From Actinomycetes bacterium (lineage in GTDB: Bacteria > Actinomycetota > Acidimicrobiia > IMCC26256 > PALSA-610): a stretch of 48,074 nt of DNA. This document shows, piece after piece, positions 1 to 7,935 of the stretch (position 1 is its first letter; each line of letters begins with the position of its first letter). The DNA lies in assembly GCA_025463905.1 (NCBI GenBank), contig JAODBJ010000323.1, positions 1 through 48,074 on the forward strand, read 5' to 3'. Below the pieces are notes generated by a model, which was given only the letters and a program-made list of their open reading frames with translations, was not told the origin of the DNA and did not search any database. A program made the translations under genes and the position numbers.

Positions 1-27
1 TTAGCACTCAATGGTATCGAGTGCTAA
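1..27. promoter_or_regulatory. CIRCE operator (HrcA binding site)
   Basis: The sequence is a perfect inverted repeat, TTAGCACTC, nine spacer bases, GAGTGCTAA, identical to the consensus CIRCE element bound by the heat-shock repressor HrcA. It lies 29 bases past the end of the leftward hemW gene. In many Gram-positive bacteria hemW is followed by hrcA and dnaJ, so the operator most likely controls a leftward hrcA-dnaJ transcript that begins just outside the window. The site is seen directly; the identity of the controlled gene is inferred from gene order. Confidence 0.93.
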
Positions 28-56
28 GCGGTATCGCCCGCCGGGCATGGCCGTTC

Positions 57-1154
57 TTACCCCGGCGCGCCAGCCAGGAGGAGGCGCGCGGTGAGGTCGG
101 AGGCGAGGAGGCGGCCCGGCCGGGTCAGCACGATGCGATCCTCTTCGACCGTGAGGAGGCCGGCGGAGGCCAGTTGGCCGATCACCGGCGCGGCAGCCCG
201 CCCGACGGTGGCGCCTGAACGCGTGCGCAGTGCGAGGCCGAACGCCTCCTCGACGCGCGCAGCGGGCGCCAGTACCTCGTCTCCCGTGACCGCGTCGGGT
301 CCGTCGGCGATACGGGCGATGTAGCGCTCGGGCGTCCGGGTGTTCCACCACCGGCGACCGCCGGTGAAGCCGTGCGCCGCCGCGCCGATACCCACGTACT
401 CGCTGCCGTCCCAATAGCAACGATTGTGCCGGCACTCGTGGCCGGGGAGCGCCCAGTTCGACACCTCGTACCACTCGAACCCGGCCGCACTGAGCGTGTC
501 GTCGGCGAACGCGTATTTGTCGGCCTGGTCGTCGTCGTCGGGGGCAGGCCGCTCCCCCGCCGCGACCGCGAGACCGAGCGGCGTCGCCGGCTCGACCGTC
601 AGGGCGTAGGCGCTGATGTGGTCGACGCCGAGCGCGATCGCGGAGTCGAGCGTGGCGCGCCAATCGTCCATCGTCTCTCCGGGCGTGCCGTATATGAGGT
701 CGATGCTCACGTGCGCGAAGCCGGCGTCTCGCGCCAGCGCGACCGCGCGCTGGACGTTGGCTGGGTCGTGGGTTCGGCCGAGCGCCGCGAGCACATGGGG
801 GCGCATCGACTGCACGCCGAACGAGAGGCGGGTGACCCCGCCCCGGCGATACGCGGCAAACTTCGCGGCGTCGACCGAATCCGGATTGCACTCGACGGTG
901 ACCTCGGCGCCCGCTGTGCGCGGGATCGCGTCGAGGATGCGCACGAGCTTGTCGGCCTCGAGTAGCGACGGCGTGCCACCGCCGAAAAACACCGACGCCG
1001 CATCGGGTTGGCCGTTCGCAACCCGCCGCTGCAGGTCCTCCACACAGGCGTCCACGTATTCGTCGATCAAATGGGCCCGATCGGTCCACGTCGCGAAATC
1101 GCAGTAGTCACAGCGATGCGCACAAAACGGCACGTGCACGTAGACCCCGAACAT
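57..1154 (-). CDS. hemW: HemW-like radical SAM protein (heme chaperone / coproporphyrinogen oxidase-like)
   Basis: The 365-residue protein starts MFGVYVHVPFC and carries the radical SAM cluster motif C-x3-C-x2-C at C11, C15 and C18, as in HemW. HemW binds heme and a 4Fe-4S cluster and is thought to deliver heme to respiratory enzymes; it was formerly annotated as oxygen-independent coproporphyrinogen III oxidase. Later glycine-rich and GxGA-type motifs (GIGAAAHGF) fit the family. The frame stays open to a GTG at 1238, but the extra 28 residues are not family-like, so ATG 1154 is preferred. The position between lepA and a CIRCE-controlled unit matches the common lepA-hemW-hrcA-dnaJ order, here interrupted by a sigma/anti-sigma pair and an acyl-CoA dehydrogenase. 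Confidence 0.93.
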   Translation of the reverse strand: MFGVYVHVPFCAHRCDYCDFATWTDRAHLIDEYVDACVEDLQRRVANGQPDAASVFFGGGTPSLLEADKLVRILDAIPRTAGAEVTVECNPDSVDAAKFAAYRRGGVTRLSFGVQSMRPHVLAALGRTHDPANVQRAVALARDAGFAHVSIDLIYGTPGETMDDWRATLDSAIALGVDHISAYALTVEPATPLGLAVAAGERPAPDDDDQADKYAFADDTLSAAGFEWYEVSNWALPGHECRHNRCYWDGSEYVGIGAAAHGFTGGRRWWNTRTPERYIARIADGPDAVTGDEVLAPAARVEEAFGLALRTRSGATVGRAAAPVIGQLASAGLLTVEEDRIVLTRPGRLLASDLTARLLLAGAPG

Positions 1155-1173
1155 GGACCCATGATCGCGGATG

Positions 1174-1300
1174 GCGTGCGTCGATCGCTTCCGCTCTCGG
1201 CCAAGGCCGGGCCGCTCAGGCCCCGGCTCGGGCGCCACACTCCGTGCGTCGCTGATCCTCGCCTTGCAGGGGACACTATTTGTCGCCTATCGACGCACGC
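1174..1300. repeat. Palindromic repeat copy 1, with 12-bp outer inverted repeats
   Basis: GCGTGCGTCGAT at 1174-1185 is exactly mirrored by ATCGACGCACGC at 1289-1300. A second partial left arm, CGTGCGTCG, lies at 1243-1251, and the core ACACTATTTGT is at 1273-1283. The core and right arm match the compact palindromes at 32148-32192 and 48043-48074; relative to those, this copy carries about 14 extra bases in its left arm. The right arm directly abuts the TAG stop of the leftward anti-sigma gene (1301-1303). It fills the gap between that gene and hemW and probably ends the sigma/anti-sigma transcript. Confidence 0.7.
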
Positions 1301-2089
1301 CTAGCTGAGGTTGGCTACGGCGACGGGGTGGTTCTGCGACGACGCGACTCCACCCGCGTGTTCCTGGGTGAGCGCGAAGCCGACGACCGGGCCCGACACT
1401 TTGAACGCCACTGCGTCCGGCGCGGCACCGAGCACACCGGCCGAGATCGCCGTGGGCTTCGGGCCCGAGCCGACGAGCGCCCACAGTTGATACGTCTGCG
1501 TCGAGGGCAACGGTGAAAGCCCCTGGGTCACGAGGTAACCGGTGCCGTCGGGCAGCACGACGATCCGGGCGACGGTCTGGGTCCCGCCGGACGTGCCTGC
1601 TTCCGTGAACGACGCCAATTGCGCGCCCGGGACGCCGGTGGCGTGTTTGAACGCTGCTGCCGCGGCGGCCGGACCGGTGAGATTGTTCTGGTCGACCTCG
1701 CCCCGCAGGTGCACGACCTGCACCGCGAGCAACACGACGATGATCGCGGCCGCGGCCGCGGCCGGGGCGACCATCCGCCACGTGAGCGGACGGCCCTTCG
1801 CGGCGAGCGGAACGACGTTCGCCTCCTCGGCGCGCGGCGGTGCCTGCGGCTCCGCGACCTGCTCGGCGATGCGGGCCCACAGTTCCGCCGGTGCGCGCTC
1901 ACCGGGCGCAGGCGCGAGCGCCAACATCGCCGCGGTCTCGCGCAACTGGTCGAATTCGTCGCGCGCCGCGGACGAGTGCGAGATGTACGCGTCGAGCCGG
2001 GCGCGGTCGTTCGCGTCGATTGCATCGAGGGCGTACGCGCCGAGGAGTAAGTCCATCTGCTCTTCCCGCGGGTCGTTCGTTGAACTCAT
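1301..2089 (-). CDS. RskA-family anti-sigma factor, membrane-anchored
   Basis: The 262-residue protein has a cytoplasmic N-terminal helical domain (roughly residues 8-80) that in this family holds the ECF sigma factor, one membrane segment at about 106-127, and an extracytoplasmic RskA-like C-terminal domain containing the family-type stretch TYQLWALV. No HxxxCxxC zinc motif is visible, as expected for RskA rather than ZAS proteins. It overlaps the upstream sigma gene by an ATGA junction, so the two are translationally coupled. It presumably releases its sigma factor after regulated proteolysis; the signal is unknown. A palindromic repeat follows the stop codon immediately. Confidence 0.88.
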   Translation of the reverse strand: MSSTNDPREEQMDLLLGAYALDAIDANDRARLDAYISHSSAARDEFDQLRETAAMLALAPAPGERAPAELWARIAEQVAEPQAPPRAEEANVVPLAAKGRPLTWRMVAPAAAAAAIIVVLLAVQVVHLRGEVDQNNLTGPAAAAAAFKHATGVPGAQLASFTEAGTSGGTQTVARIVVLPDGTGYLVTQGLSPLPSTQTYQLWALVGSGPKPTAISAGVLGAAPDAVAFKVSGPVVGFALTQEHAGGVASSQNHPVAVANLS

Positions 2090-2712
2090 CCGACGACTCC
2101 GGCGTCGATCAATGCGGCCCGCAACCGCAGCAAGCCCGAACGAATGCGGCTCTTCACCGTGCCCTCCGGCTGTTCGAGCAGCGTCGCAACCTCGCGGTAG
2201 GTGTGACCGCCGTAATACGCGAGCTCGATCGGCGTGCGCTCCGCCTCCGAGAGCGATGCCAGCGCCGCGCGGACCGTTTCAGCCTCGGTGAGATCCAGTA
2301 CGGCGCGTTCCAAGTCGTCGTCGACCGCCGGCGACCGGAACGCGTCTCGCTCCTCGCGCCCGCGCCGCGCGACTTCGGCGCGCAACAAATCGACGCTCCG
2401 GCCGTGCACCTGCGCCAGCAGGAACGACCGCAGCGTGCCGCGCTCAGGATCGAAGCGCTCCGGCGTGCGCCACAACCGTACGAACAACTCCTGGATCACT
2501 TCTTCGGCGAGCGGGCCGTCGTTGAGCACCCGGCGGGCGAGGGCAAAGCACGTGTCGCCGTGCCGTTCGTAGATCTTCGCGAGCGCGCCGCTGTCGCCCT
2601 GAAGCAACGCCTCGACCAATTGCGCATCCGAGGTATCGCGCGCCGCGCGCAGGTCTGGAGCCTCCCACGAACGGGTGGCAGGGCGCGGGTCGGCCGCGTC
2701 TCGAGGGACCAC
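2086..2712 (-). CDS. ECF-family RNA polymerase sigma factor (SigK-like)
   Basis: The protein of about 208 residues has sigma region 2 (including ELFVRLWRTPERFDPERG, followed by a typical SFLLAQVHGRSVDLLR-type helix) and region 4 with a helix-turn-helix ending in GTVKSRIRSGLLRLR. Region 1.1 and region 3 are missing, which defines the ECF class. It directs RNA polymerase to a specific promoter set and is held by the overlapping downstream RskA-like protein. The GTG at 2712 is the most economical start, because the open frame upstream runs into the divergent acyl-CoA dehydrogenase; no clear Shine-Dalgarno is seen, so the start is uncertain. Confidence 0.87.
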   Translation of the reverse strand: MVPRDAADPRPATRSWEAPDLRAARDTSDAQLVEALLQGDSGALAKIYERHGDTCFALARRVLNDGPLAEEVIQELFVRLWRTPERFDPERGTLRSFLLAQVHGRSVDLLRAEVARRGREERDAFRSPAVDDDLERAVLDLTEAETVRAALASLSEAERTPIELAYYGGHTYREVATLLEQPEGTVKSRIRSGLLRLRAALIDAGVVG

Positions 2713-2767
2713 GTGGTGTGTTCGGAACTGGACGCCCCGATGGATGACGTGCCGGTAGCTTCGGCCC

Positions 2768-3919
2768 ATGGATCTCGATCTCCCGAGCGACGGGATCTCG
2801 GCTGGTCGGGCGGTGCGCGAGTTCGTGGCCGAGCACGCGCCCGGCGGCGTGTTCGCACCCGGTTGGAACACGCGCCTCGCCCAGGCGGGCTACGTCGCAC
2901 CTCACTGGCCGCGTCCTTGGGGACTCGACGCGTCACCCGCCGAGCAACTGGCGATCGACGAAGCCATGCGAGCGCTGAAGGTGCCGCGACCGCAGAACCC
3001 AATCGGTATCGGGTGGGCGGGCCCGACGCTGATGGTTGCGGGCACTGAGCAACAACAAGCGCGATGGCTGCCAGGGATCCTCGACGGTTCCGAACTCTGG
3101 TGCCAGCTGTTCAGCGAGCCCGGCGCGGGGAGCGATCTCGCCTCCTTGCAGACGCGAGCGGTACGCGACGGCGACGAGTTCGTGGTGAACGGTCAGAAGG
3201 TGTGGACCACGCTCGCGCACGTCGCGCGCTTCGGCATCTTGCTCGCGCGCACCGACCCGGAGGCCGAAGCCCACAACGGCATCACCTACTTCGTTGTCGA
3301 CATGGCGACGCCGGGCATCACCGTGCGCCCGCTCGTGCAGATGACCGGCACGCACGAGTTCAACGAAGTGTTCTTCGACGACGTGCGCGTACCGGCGGCG
3401 AACATCGTCGGGCAGGAGAACGACGGTTGGCGGCTCGCCAAGGTGACATTGGGCAACGAACGCGTCTCGTTGTCGGGAGAAGGTGCGCTCTGGGGACGCG
3501 GCCCGACCGCCACGGACCTGCTCGACATCGTGCGCGCCCACGGCGGCACACGCGACGCCTTGTTGCGCCAGCGGATCGCCCAGTTGTTCATCGAGTCAGA
3601 GGTGTTGCGGCTCATCCGGTTGCGCACCGTGTCGGCACGCGTACGCGGCCTGGAACCGGGTGCGGAGGCGTCCGTGCGCAAGGCGTTGTCGGACGAGCAC
3701 GGCCAGCACGTGATGGCGCTCGCCATGGAACTCGCGGGCGTGGACGCGTTGCTCAACGACCGCGGGCCCTACGGCGACGCCGACGGCGGCATGTGGCACT
3801 ACGGCTATCTCTATTCGCGCGCGCTCACCATCGGTGGCGGCACCAGCGAAGTGCAACGCAACATCCTCGGAGAGCGCGTTCTCGGCCTTCCGCGCGAGCA
3901 AGAACCCGCGGTGCGCTAG
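2768..3919 (+). CDS. Acyl-CoA dehydrogenase family protein
   Basis: The 383-residue flavoprotein carries the two acyl-CoA dehydrogenase signatures: FSEPGAGSDLASLQTRA in the middle domain and the C-terminal GGGTSEVQRNILGERVLGLP motif. The order is N-terminal helical domain, beta domain, then C-terminal helical domain with the FAD and substrate site. Members oxidise acyl-CoA thioesters at the alpha-beta bond and pass electrons to electron-transfer flavoprotein. The chain length or substrate cannot be read from the sequence. It is transcribed alone, divergently from the sigma factor gene 55 bases away and convergent with the Rieske-like gene. Confidence 0.9.
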   Translation: MDLDLPSDGISAGRAVREFVAEHAPGGVFAPGWNTRLAQAGYVAPHWPRPWGLDASPAEQLAIDEAMRALKVPRPQNPIGIGWAGPTLMVAGTEQQQARWLPGILDGSELWCQLFSEPGAGSDLASLQTRAVRDGDEFVVNGQKVWTTLAHVARFGILLARTDPEAEAHNGITYFVVDMATPGITVRPLVQMTGTHEFNEVFFDDVRVPAANIVGQENDGWRLAKVTLGNERVSLSGEGALWGRGPTATDLLDIVRAHGGTRDALLRQRIAQLFIESEVLRLIRLRTVSARVRGLEPGAEASVRKALSDEHGQHVMALAMELAGVDALLNDRGPYGDADGGMWHYGYLYSRALTIGGGTSEVQRNILGERVLGLPREQEPAVR

Positions 3920-3923
3920 CGGC

Positions 3924-4478
3924 CTACGCCGACTTATGCAGCGCGGCGAGGTCGGCGAAGGCCACGCCGCCGCGCTCGTAGACGGCGAACTCGTCGAGGC
4001 CGCGCGGACATGGTCCGGCGACGCAGCGGCCGTCGAGCGCCCAGGTCGCACCCCCGCAGGGGTCGACGAATCTCACCTCGCCTCGCCTCGACGCGTCGAC
4101 GAAGGCCTGGCCGCGGAAGGGGACGACCCGGCATCCGGGACGGGTGCTGTGCGCCCAGAGCGCGTGGACCTGACCCGACGTGCGCACGATGAACAACGCC
4201 ACCTGTGAGTAGTGGCTGCCGTCGAGCACGACGTCGGTTTGGATGGTCGCTTGGGCGTAGGTGCCCTCGGCCAGGCTGCGCGCGTCGATGCGAACGGCGG
4301 TAGGAAGATGCGCGTTCGTACCCTGATTGCGGAACGCGCCCACGAATGCGAGCACGATGATGACGGCGACGAACGCGGCGAGAACCGCAAGCAGCCGCAG
4401 TTGCTTGCGCATCCGCGGTGTCGCGACGCTTGCCCCGCCGCGCTCGCCGGGCTCGCCGCTCCTCAAATCGCGTTCCAT
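3924..4478 (-). CDS. Membrane-anchored Rieske-like domain protein lacking histidine ligands
   Basis: The 184-residue protein has a basic N-terminus, a single membrane segment (about residues 27-48) and a C-terminal domain whose layout copies a Rieske domain: a GCRVVPF strand at C116, a DPCGGATWALDGRCVAGPCP stretch (C141, C152, C157) and a closing strand. A real Rieske centre needs C-x-H and C-x2-H; here the first is C-R-V and the second C-G-G-A, so a Rieske 2Fe-2S cluster seems impossible. The four cysteines, predicted to lie outside the membrane, could form disulfides instead. It overlaps the lepA stop (TGATG; GTG 4481 is an alternative start). Function unknown. Confidence 0.72.
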   Translation of the reverse strand: MERDLRSGEPGERGGASVATPRMRKQLRLLAVLAAFVAVIIVLAFVGAFRNQGTNAHLPTAVRIDARSLAEGTYAQATIQTDVVLDGSHYSQVALFIVRTSGQVHALWAHSTRPGCRVVPFRGQAFVDASRRGEVRFVDPCGGATWALDGRCVAGPCPRGLDEFAVYERGGVAFADLAALHKSA

Positions 4479-6262
4479 CACTCGTCCAGACGGAGCGCGG
4501 CGACGAAGGCTTCCTGGGGCACTTCGACGCTCCCGATCTGCTTCATGCGCCGCTTCCCCTCCTTCTGCCGTTCGAGCAGCTTGCGCTTACGGGTGATGTC
4601 GCCGCCGTAGCACTTCGCGAGCACGTCCTTGCGCTTCGCCTTCACCGTTTCACGCGCCACGATGCGACCGCCGACCGCGGCTTGGATGGGCACGTCGAAC
4701 AGTTGACGCGGGATGAGTTCCCTCAGCTTCTGCGTCATTTTGCGCCCGTAGTCGTAGGCTTTGTCTCGGTGCACGATCGCCGAGAACGCGTCAACCGGCG
4801 TGTTGTTCAACAGCACGTCGACCTTCACGAGATCTGACGCCCGGTAGCCGGCGGGCTCGTAGTCGAGGCTCGCGTACCCACGAGTGCGGGACTTCATCTG
4901 GTCGAAGAAGTCGGTGACGATCTCGCCGAGCGGCAGCAAGTACACAAGTTCGACCCGGTCTTCGGAGAGATACTCCATCTTGTCGAGTACGCCGCGTCGT
5001 TGCTGCGACAACTCCATCAACGTGCCCACGTAATCCGTGGGCGTGAGCAAGATGACCGTCACGTAGGGCTCTTCGATCGCGGTCACCTCGTTGAGGGGCG
5101 GCATCGACGACGGATTGTCGATCACTTCGACGCTGCCGTCGAGGCGTACGACCCGGTACTCGACGTTGGGCGCGGTGGCCACGAGCGCGAGGTCGTATTC
5201 GCGTTCGAGACGTTCGCGCACGATCTCCATGTGCAGAAGTCCGAGGAACCCGCAGCGGAACCCGAAACCGAGCGCGCCCGACGTTTCCGGGTCGTAGGTG
5301 ACCGAGGAGTCGTTGAGCCGCAGCTTCTCGAGGGCGTCGCGCAGGTCGGCGTAGTCGTCGCCCTCCACCGGGTAGAGGCCGCAGAACACCATCGGCTTCG
5401 GGTCGCGATAACCCTCGAGGGCCGACGCAGGGCGGTTCGCGTCGGTGACGGTTTCGCCGACCTTTGCCTGGCCGACCTCTTTGATGCCGGCGACGAGGTA
5501 GCCCACTTCACCCGGGCCGAGGGTGGCAACGGGCGTGGGCACGGGGAGCCGCACACCGATCTCCTCGGCGTCGTGGTCCTGGCGCGCCTGGACGTAGCGC
5601 AACTTCGCCCCGGAACGGAGCGCGCCGTTGAACACCCGCACCGCGCTCACGACACCGCGGTACGGGTCGTAATAGGAGTCGAAGATCAAGGCTTGCGTCG
5701 GCGCGTCGACGTCGCCCTTCGGCGCCGGAATTCGCTCGATCACCGCGTCAAGCAACTCCGCGACGCCTTCGCCGGTCTTGGCCGAGATGTGCAGCAATTC
5801 CTCGGCCGGGATGCCGAGGACGCGTTCGATCTCGGCGGCGCGCCGTTCTGGTTCGGCGGCGGGCAAGTCGATCTTGTTCAGCGCCGCGACGATCGTGAGG
5901 TCGTGCTCCATCGCCTGGTAACAGTTCGCGAGAGTCTGGGCCTCGATGCCTTGCGACGCGTCGACCAGCAGAATCACGCCCTCGCAGGCCGCGAGGCTGC
6001 GGCTCACCTCGTAACCGAAGTCGACGTGACCGGGCGTGTCGATCAGGTTGATGACGAAGCCCTTGTATTCGAGGCGCACGTTCTGCGCCTTGATCGTGAT
6101 GCCCCGTTCGCGTTCAAGGTCCATCGAGTCCAGGTACTGCGCGCGCATATCGCGCGCGCTCACCGCTCCGGTCAGCTCCAGGAGCCGATCGGCGAGCGTC
6201 GATTTGCCGTGGTCGATGTGGGCGATGATCGACAGGCAGCGAATGTGGTCGAGCGCGGTCAC
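4478..6262 (-). CDS. lepA: Elongation factor 4 (LepA) GTPase
   Basis: The 594-residue translational GTPase has the G1 motif AHIDHGKST near residues 14-22, the EF4-type switch sequence [10 protein letters not shown], the G3 motif DTPGH and the G4 motif NKID, followed by domain 2, domains III/V and the LepA-specific C-terminal domain ending in a basic stretch ([19 protein letters not shown]). EF4 binds stalled ribosomes, back-translocates them and assists 30S biogenesis. Length and motifs are complete. It starts with GTG and shares an intergenic region with divergent rpsT. The Rieske-like gene overlaps its end. Confidence 0.98.
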   Translation of the reverse strand: MTALDHIRCLSIIAHIDHGKSTLADRLLELTGAVSARDMRAQYLDSMDLERERGITIKAQNVRLEYKGFVINLIDTPGHVDFGYEVSRSLAACEGVILLVDASQGIEAQTLANCYQAMEHDLTIVAALNKIDLPAAEPERRAAEIERVLGIPAEELLHISAKTGEGVAELLDAVIERIPAPKGDVDAPTQALIFDSYYDPYRGVVSAVRVFNGALRSGAKLRYVQARQDHDAEEIGVRLPVPTPVATLGPGEVGYLVAGIKEVGQAKVGETVTDANRPASALEGYRDPKPMVFCGLYPVEGDDYADLRDALEKLRLNDSSVTYDPETSGALGFGFRCGFLGLLHMEIVRERLEREYDLALVATAPNVEYRVVRLDGSVEVIDNPSSMPPLNEVTAIEEPYVTVILLTPTDYVGTLMELSQQRRGVLDKMEYLSEDRVELVYLLPLGEIVTDFFDQMKSRTRGYASLDYEPAGYRASDLVKVDVLLNNTPVDAFSAIVHRDKAYDYGRKMTQKLRELIPRQLFDVPIQAAVGGRIVARETVKAKRKDVLAKCYGGDITRKRKLLERQKEGKRRMKQIGSVEVPQEAFVAALRLDE

Positions 6263-6401
6263 GTGGTCCTTGTCGGGGTGCGCTCACCATTGTGCCGAAC
6301 CCGGTGAACCGAGCCCCGTACGCGTACGTACCCAGATGTGCGCGGCACGGCTGTCCCCGCCGTGGCGCGCGTGCCGCACCCGTGCGGCTCCCCAGCGGGC
6401 C

Positions 6402-6436
6402 GGGCGGGTCCGGGTTCCACCAACGCGGGCCCGCCC
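6402..6436. repeat. GC-rich inverted repeat in the lepA-rpsT region
   Basis: GGGCGGGTCC at 6402-6411 faces GGGCCCGCCC at 6427-6436 across a 15-base loop, giving ten pairs with one G-T wobble on the plus strand. No T-tract follows, so it is not a classical terminator. It could form part of a structured leader or simply reflect base composition. Confidence 0.4.
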
Positions 6437-6550
6437 ACCCCCGAGTTCGCCGCATCGGCGCCAGTAGGCACACGCGGATGGGTGCCGAGGGCGTGCCTGG
6501 TAGCCTCCGTCGGTTCCTTTGCCGGCGGTGAAGCCGCTGCGCCCACGACC

Positions 6551-6576
6551 AGACGACGACGAGACGACGACGAGAC
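6551..6576 (+). repeat. Tandem 11-base repeat upstream of rpsT
   Basis: AGACGACGACG occurs twice in succession (6551-6561 and 6562-6572) and is followed by AGAC directly before the rpsT ATG at 6577. No normal Shine-Dalgarno is present in this space, so the repeat occupies the usual ribosome binding region. Confidence 0.6.
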
Positions 6577-6852
6577 ATGGCGAATATCAAGAGTCAGAAG
6601 AAGCGGAACCGGCAGAGCGAGGTTCGGCGTCTGCGCAACAAGGGCGTCCGCTCGGAGCTGAAGACCCGGATCAAGCGGGCGCAAGAAGGCGCCGAGGCCG
6701 GCGCGGAAGACGCCGCCGAGCGGTTGCAACTGGCTCAGAAGCGCATCGCCAAGGCCGGCGAGAAGGGCGTCATCCACCGCAACCAGGCGTCGCGCCGCAT
6801 CTCGCGGTTGATGCGCAACGCCAACAAGGCCCAGCAAGCCGCGTCTTCCTAG
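6577..6852 (+). CDS. rpsT: 30S ribosomal protein S20
   Basis: The 91-residue basic protein starts MANIKSQKKRNRQSE and ends with RNQASRRISRLMRNANK, both typical of S20, which binds 16S rRNA near the 5' domain and helix 44. Length is normal. The gene is monocistronic, divergent from lepA and convergent with holA; its stop and the holA stop are directly adjacent. An 11-base tandem repeat instead of a Shine-Dalgarno precedes the ATG. Confidence 0.98.
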   Translation: MANIKSQKKRNRQSEVRRLRNKGVRSELKTRIKRAQEGAEAGAEDAAERLQLAQKRIAKAGEKGVIHRNQASRRISRLMRNANKAQQAASS

Positions 6853-7935
6853 TCAGCGGCGCGATCCCGCGGGTTTCCTCGACGACCCGCGCTGGTGTCG
6901 CCGGCTGAGGTGCGCCAAGCGCGCCACGAGCACTTCCATCACCGTTCGTTCGTCGACTCCGCTCGCGCCGCGCAGGTCCAGTTCGGCCTGCGCCAGCAAG
7001 CCCATCGCCTCGCGGAGTCCGTCGGTGCCGAGGTCGCGTGCCGCGCGGAGCGCGAAACCCGCGCCGGCGGGGCTGCGCATGCCCAGCACCTCGGCCGCCT
7101 GCTCCTTCGTCACGATCAGCGGGTCGTCGAGCCGGAGGAACCGCTGGTAGTGCGACACGAGCATCGCCATGATCACGAGCGGGTGCACCGGCTTCGGATC
7201 GCGCGCGCTCGTGGCCGTCAACTGCCGGTGGAGCACTTCGAGCGCGGCTGGGAGATCGCCCTTGTCGATCGCGTTGGCGAGGTCGAACTTGCCGGCCGTA
7301 CCGAGCTCGCCGAGGTACGCGTCGATGTCGGCGACGTCGAGGGTGCGCTCCTCACCGAACGTCGAGTGCAGTAGCTCCACGAGTTCCGGCACGCGACTCG
7401 CGTCTTCGCCGAACCGTTGGGTGATGGAACGTTTCGCGTCGGCGGTGAGGTGCACTCCTGCGTCGCGCGCTTCGGTGCCGAGCACTTCGTCGGTCTTTTC
7501 CGAGGCGGGGCCGACCACCGTCACCTTTGCCGCCTTCAACGCCTTCTCGAGCGCGGCGGGCACCTTGCCACTGCCGCTGACGAGCACGAGACGCGACGTG
7601 TCGAGCGGGGCGGCCGCATACTCCGCGAACCACTGGACCTGATCCTTCGAGAGGTTGCCGATTTCGCGCACCACGACGACGCGACACGCGGTCATGAACG
7701 GTGGCGATTGCAGCGCGGTGGTGATCGCACTGAACACGGGCAGATCGAGCGACTCTGCGTCGGCAACGTCGACATCATCGCCGCCACTACGGCGGCGGTT
7801 GCTCGCCACCGTGTGGTCGTCGAGCGCGAAGGAACGGTCGTCGCCGCCGAGCAGTGCCTCCACGATCCGCTGTACCTCGCGATCGCGCAACGCCGGGTCG
7901 TCGCCACGAACGAGCGTTATCAGGGCGTCGCTCAT
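6853..7935 (-). CDS. holA: DNA polymerase III subunit delta
   Basis: The 360-residue protein fits HolA, the clamp-loader wrench that opens the beta clamp: an N-terminal ATPase-like fold with the stretch RVVVVREIGNLSKDQVQWF, a middle helical domain, and a C-terminal collar domain (MAMLVSHYQRFLRLDD). As usual for delta, there is no Walker A motif. Proximity to rpsT and comEC-comEA matches a widespread bacterial arrangement. The ATG at 7935 overlaps the folP2-like stop as ATGA, which sets the start; the frame is open further upstream only as a shadow. Confidence 0.95.
   Translation of the reverse strand: MSDALITLVRGDDPALRDREVQRIVEALLGGDDRSFALDDHTVASNRRRSGGDDVDVADAESLDLPVFSAITTALQSPPFMTACRVVVVREIGNLSKDQVQWFAEYAAAPLDTSRLVLVSGSGKVPAALEKALKAAKVTVVGPASEKTDEVLGTEARDAGVHLTADAKRSITQRFGEDASRVPELVELLHSTFGEERTLDVADIDAYLGELGTAGKFDLANAIDKGDLPAALEVLHRQLTATSARDPKPVHPLVIMAMLVSHYQRFLRLDDPLIVTKEQAAEVLGMRSPAGAGFALRAARDLGTDGLREAMGLLAQAELDLRGASGVDERTVMEVLVARLAHLSRRHQRGSSRKPAGSRR

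Larger units (their letters stand above)
6263..6576. other. lepA-rpsT divergent intergenic region
   Basis: This 314-base stretch holds no convincing gene; open frames across it are shadows. It must contain both the leftward lepA promoter and the rightward rpsT promoter, but no clear -35/-10 pair stands out. Two structures are visible: a GC-rich hairpin (6402-6411 pairing with 6427-6436) and an 11-base tandem repeat just before the rpsT start (6551-6572). Confidence 0.6.

Noticed and set aside
5000-6307. 435-residue open frame on the plus strand
   Set aside because: Antisense to lepA; composition typical of complementary-strand frames in high-GC DNA.
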